64,000 nt of DNA from Lasioglossum baleicum (Eukaryota; Arthropoda; Insecta; Hymenoptera; Halictidae). The position numbers and the translations under genes are program-made. The stretch is from positions 11,028,947 through 11,092,946 of the forward strand of contig NC_134937.1 of assembly GCF_051020765.1 (NCBI RefSeq), given 5' to 3'. The notes under the pieces are model-generated. The model ran no database searches. It had not been told where the DNA came from and was given only the letters and a program-made list of their open reading frames with translations. This document shows, one piece after another, positions 60,207 through 64,000 of the stretch (within the stretch, counting starts at the first letter, position 1; every line of letters begins with the position of its first letter).

Positions 60207-60515
60207 GGGTAATTTCGGGATAGATGCACCATTGGGTGAAATGCACCAGTTTTTATTGTGGCAATACTGGACAATTTTTAATTGTTTCTCGCGTGTCATT
60301 CACATCGTCTTCAACATTACACCTTGCACTTTGTCGACCTTGTTTTAAACACTATATTAATATATTAATATAAAAGTTTTACTCATTTAACGTTACATTT
60401 TATTAAAGAGAATTAAATAAACAATTCAACTATGCCTGTCTACACTTCCACTTCTTTTTAATAAAATGTTTATAAACAGAAAACAAAGTGTGGTGCATCT
60501 ATCCTGACATTACCC
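60207..60515. mobile_element. TA-flanked MITE, 309 bp, ~25-bp inverted repeats
   Basis: The left end gggtaatttcgggatagatg (then caccat) and the right end catctatcctgacattaccc are inverted repeats over about 25 bp with two mismatches. TA lies directly outside both ends, the target preference of Tc1/mariner-type transposases. The interior is AT-rich and non-coding. Confidence 0.85.
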
Positions 60516-61382
60516 TACTGAAAGTATTTTACGAGGTATTATATCGATAAAATTAAGAAAAATCGGTTTTCGAATTAGAATAGCTCCGAGTGCAAAGGGT
60601 AAGAAAGAAACAGGTGTCTGCTGATGTATCTTGCGATCGATATAGACAGCTTTTGCATAAAAATCCACAGGGATCAGTGATTTGGACGAGTGAAGCGCCC
60701 CCATCGTTAAAATCATTAAATCATGCGGCAACGACGGGGCATTATCGTCTCATTGTCCCCGTTGTCAGCGTCGCAAGAACTTCCCCGGGGATCGGTAGAT
60801 AGGGTGAGCAAGGGGGCTAGGGGGGTGGGTTTACTCCTGTTAACTCGATTTCGCCTTTGCGGGCCACATGCGACATGCAGATGCGCCGCGCGATGCACTC
60901 TGACGCAGCGGCGACGGCGGGTGACTCCTAAGCGACTCCGCGCCGAAACGTTGAAACACGTTTCCCGTTTCCAACGCCGCAGAATTTCCCACGGCTCCGC
61001 GGAACCCGGCGAATATTGTTCTTGCCATAACCGACCTCCGGGTTTCTTGGGAAATGTAGTTTGCGGTCTACCGTCGAGATCCATTTGCGTGTCCCATTCG
61101 ATCGAGCCATTACGGCTACGGTCTTTGTCAACGGAATGATGGCAATTCGGAATCGCCTTGCCCGTACCAATGATCTTCATTTACATCGTTTACAATTTTG
61201 TCGAACTTCAAATTAGAGGAATATTTCTTCGATTGAACGGTTTCTCGTAGCATTTGATCAGTAGATTTTTATACAAAATTAAACTTGTACTATTCACCAG
61301 ATACAGGAGCTACGAACCACTCGCTTGTACTTCAACAAAGAAATTTGTTTGTGGACTTACAGTTACTTAAAATGCACACGTA
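60516..61382. other. non-coding stretch, CpG-rich centre
   Basis: 60720-61100 is CpG-rich with open frames on both strands and no domain. A family-end fragment lies at 60652-60672 (tttgcataaaaatccaca). Confidence 0.4.
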
Positions 61383-61462
61383 TTAGGTCGGAAAGAAAGA
61401 TCTTACAGTTTTCGTTATTTTGACTTTATAATAAAAACCGCAAGAACTTTCTTTCCAACGTA
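61383..61462. mobile_element. 80-bp palindromic mariner MITE
   Basis: ttaggtcggaaagaaagatc, then ttacagtttt, pairs with aaaaccgcaagaac then tttctttccaacgta around a short centre. The layout (TTAGGT..GG start, about 30-bp arms, total 80 bp, TA on the left) is that of minimal mariner MITEs such as human MADE1. Non-coding. Confidence 0.8.
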
Positions 61463-62131
61463 GAGTCTTATTGAACAGGTTTCTGCATCAACGTGCACGT
61501 TTCCTTGCATTTTGGGAATCTGATGGCGGAAGATAATTATGGAACGTGATACGGTGGATGTTTAATTAAGGCTGCGTGCCTCGAATGCAGTTGACCACAT
61601 TTGTGAATTCAAAACCTGCGTTGATCTCAGAATAAGATAGTTGAAGCAGTGGTATACGTAACAGGATCCGTAATAGATTTTTATAAGAATCGATCGTTTT
61701 AGAAACGAGTGAAGGATTCGTTTCGGTAGATTTTGTAGAACTTCATATTAATGTTCTGAGATTGCATCAGTCAGGAATGCCTAGAGATCTAATAATAGAA
61801 TCTATACGCGTAACCGTAGAATGTCTAACACCTGTTGCTTTAATTCCTTTCGATTCCATTCCTGTCTTTGCAAGGACGCTTGAAAGAAACAGGTGTCAAC
61901 CTCCCTGTCTTATGACTGCTTTCATCGATCTCTCTTCGCTCTTTACAGTCCACCATAAAAGAATCGAAACTCTGTGTGAGGTGCGAGTTCACATTCGTCT
62001 TCAGAAATAGTGTTTTATTTTTACTAGGAAATATCGACAGATTTCCATATGTTTCCACGTTCATATCGCAAGACAAGGGATTGAATGCAACTTTCAATTG
62101 AATTTCAAAATGTTTCCCAGGAGGGTGTTCC
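61463..62131. other. non-coding stretch, no supported feature
   Basis: No coding, RNA or repeat signal. Confidence 0.45.
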
Positions 62132-62460
62132 AACTTTCCAGGGCTTGAATTACAGCTGTAAGAACGTACTTTCTGATAGATATATTTATGTTTGTAGTCG
62201 AATTCGAAATCACTTCGGCAAATTCAGAAAAGTCGACCGAGAGCTCCGACAACTATAGAAAAATGACTCAATTATAATGGAACCGTTCGGATAGGTTTTA
62301 AAAACGCTTCCCGTGAGAGTTTTTCAACTTTCGAGGGCGTAAATTAAAGCTGAAAGAACGTACTTTCCGATAGATATATCTAGGTTTGCAGGAAAATTCT
62401 AGATCACTTCAGGAAATTCCGAAAACTCCACTGAGAGCTCAATACTTTCCCCAGGCGATT
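62132..62460 (+). repeat. 204-bp tandem pair
   Basis: aactttccagggcttgaatt at 62132 returns as aactttcgagggcgtaaatt at 62336. Both continue with gctg.aagaacgtacttt and then c.gatagatatat, and later with gatcacttc.g.aaatt words. Good conservation over the first 70 bp. Confidence 0.85.
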
Positions 62461-62858
62461 ATGATGATTGGACGGAGGTGTAGGCGTAGTATTAAAAACT
62501 AGAACTCACTTTCAAGAAACATCAACTCCCAGCATCACCGGCACGAGAAAGTACTATTCGCAGGAGTTCTGGACGAAACCCGGTTCTTTTCACGAAAAAT
62601 CACCCGCTGTCTCGTAGCAGACTGGTCGGGAGAAGACAAGAGTTGCCATTCAACCGTGGCTATTTTCGCATCTCGAGGTTTCCGGCCGTCAGACGACTTC
62701 CGCAGCCGTCGCCGTGCGTTGGCCAGCCTAAAGTTTCCGTGGCCGCGTGGGAAAACACGTTTTCCATGTCAGAGTCGCTGCAGACAGCTTGGATGAAGAC
62801 GCTCCATCAGCTCTGGAGAACTTTCCGCGTCCACTGTAATCCTGCTCCAGCCAATTCT

Positions 62859-62876
62859 CGTCTCTCTCTCTCTCTC

Positions 62877-62911
<35 letters not shown>
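62859..62911. repeat. (CT)n microsatellite
   Basis: About 25 CT dinucleotides with one interruption (cgt) near 62876. Confidence 0.97.
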
Positions 62912-62912
<1 letters not shown>

Positions 62913-64000
62913 ATCGTCTCCAACTTGACGAGACTTTAATCCGCTGTTTTACTTCGCGAGAACGTCAGATGCTCGCCGTGTACCGTTGATCGACGAGTTC
63001 ACTTCTTTCGGCTCACTTTCTTAGCCGGAGACACTCCACAGCTCTCGATACTGATCGATCAGAATTTTCTACTTCAACATACCTCCTCTGGGACCCGTTG
63101 TTTTCCTCCTGGGCGTGCTTTGTTCCTCGAGGAAACGCGACAGGCTACTCTTCTTTGGCAAATTCGACGATAAGGAAAGTCTGCTGAAAGACTCCGCATT
63201 GGAGCGGGTGCATTCAAGACTGAAGATAGGGGACAGCGGGTACAATAGGGCTTCAGGCTTCTAGAAGCAAGGATGTTGTCTCCTCTCTCTATTTTAGAAC
63301 CTGCTCCAACATCATATAATCCAATTATTCTGATTGGGGTAGTAGATCGAGGAAGTACATCTTTTTCTAAAAACAATTCCAATCATTGCAACCGTAAAAT
63401 CCATTGCGATGGAACGTTCCGAAGCAAAGGGTTACTGTTCGAAAGGGAGCTTTACGTGCACCAAAGTGAATTGCGTTTGCTATGAAATATTTTATTCCGA
63501 ATCGACAGAGAGGTGATCGCCCAACAAAGGGATTAATCCCAAAAAGGTTGAACCCCGTGGCGGCCTGTGCTCCGTAAAAGAAGATCCGTTCGAAATCAGC
63601 GTTGGTTGACAAGCGTAAATCCAGCTTAGGGGAGACGGATATGCTCGGGCACGTTCTCGTTCCGGCGAACGAGAAGAACGTAGCGCGGTTGTCCTTCGCC
63701 GCTGCTGCCACTCGATAACTTTTATATTCTTCCCTTTGGGGATGAGGGAGAGAGAGAGGTGGTTTCGCCGGCGCTAAAGTAGGTATCGCTCGAACAAATA
63801 TTGACGCATTGCCGCGTATCGCCGGCAGTTATCTGACACGAGCCGTTTAAGCGCACCTTCGCACTCGAACGCCCCGGAATCTCCGCCCCCGCATAATCCG
63901 TCTCCGCGTTCTATTCGCTTCAAATACTCGATACCAGCTGGACAAAAATCCCTCGCTACTAAAATAACCCATTAACTACTCTGTGACGCTACCTTGCACC
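62912..64000. other. non-coding stretch, no supported feature
   Basis: Frames at 63074-63711 show no domain; 63840-63910 is CpG-rich. No gene supported at the window end. Confidence 0.4.

Noticed and set aside
1..64000. Bacterial-type systems (operons, CRISPR arrays, toxin-antitoxin, phage genes)
   Set aside because: No long intact reading frames, ribosome-binding sites or spaced direct repeats with unique spacers; the window has eukaryotic character throughout.

Overview
This looks like a gene-poor stretch of eukaryotic nuclear DNA, most likely from an insect. The support is indirect: no operon-like or bacterial gene organisation, AT-rich filler punctuated by CpG-rich blocks, (GA)n/(CT)n microsatellites, and many short terminal-inverted-repeat elements of mariner/Tc1/hAT type. 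The frequent CpG words (tcgcg, cgatcg) suggest a hymenopteran such as a bee or ant. That is an inference from composition; no protein here identifies the species.

Only one stretch is supported as protein coding: a probable 5' coding exon on the minus strand (14686 to 14196). It opens with an ATG directly after an in-frame stop and ends at a good splice donor (GTGAGT). It encodes about 163 residues with a poly-Ala tract and a basic C-terminal tail, and I do not recognise the gene. No partner exon could be identified, so the left 14 kb may be intron of this gene. CpG-rich blocks at about 10.4-10.8, 15.9-16.2 and 44.9-45.4 kb could be promoter or first-exon regions. The first contains a perfect GC-box palindrome. 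Two further very tentative exons (11176-11373 and 45257-45406, both plus strand) are given as findings only.

The rest is repeat-derived. (1) The most interesting component is a short element family of about 65-150 bp with termini close to TAGACTGCGGAT. It has about twenty full or partial copies in both orientations and different subterminal sequences at its two ends. Two copies (25509-25640 and 35824-35959) are flanked by 8-bp direct repeats, and one of these interrupts a repeat whose uninterrupted relative lies about 230 bp upstream. This points to a non-autonomous hAT-type element. (2) Large foldback elements lie at 2.1-2.5, 39.3-39.7 and 50.2-50.4 kb. (3) Smaller elements include a TA-flanked MITE at 60.2 kb, an 80-bp palindromic mariner MITE at 61.4 kb, and solitary mariner or Tc1 ends at 24.9, 41.5 and 52.5 kb. 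(4) Tandem arrays include a young 173-bp array (4.75-5.3 kb), a ~75-bp array (28.3 kb), a 102-126-bp array holding copies of the hAT-like end (26.6 kb) and a 16-bp minisatellite (40.6 kb). (5) Many old, diverged two- or three-unit tandem duplications of 100-315 bp are spread across the window.

No rRNA, convincing tRNA, CRISPR, bacterial operon or intact transposase was found. Coordinates of degenerate repeats are approximate because they come from reading by eye.
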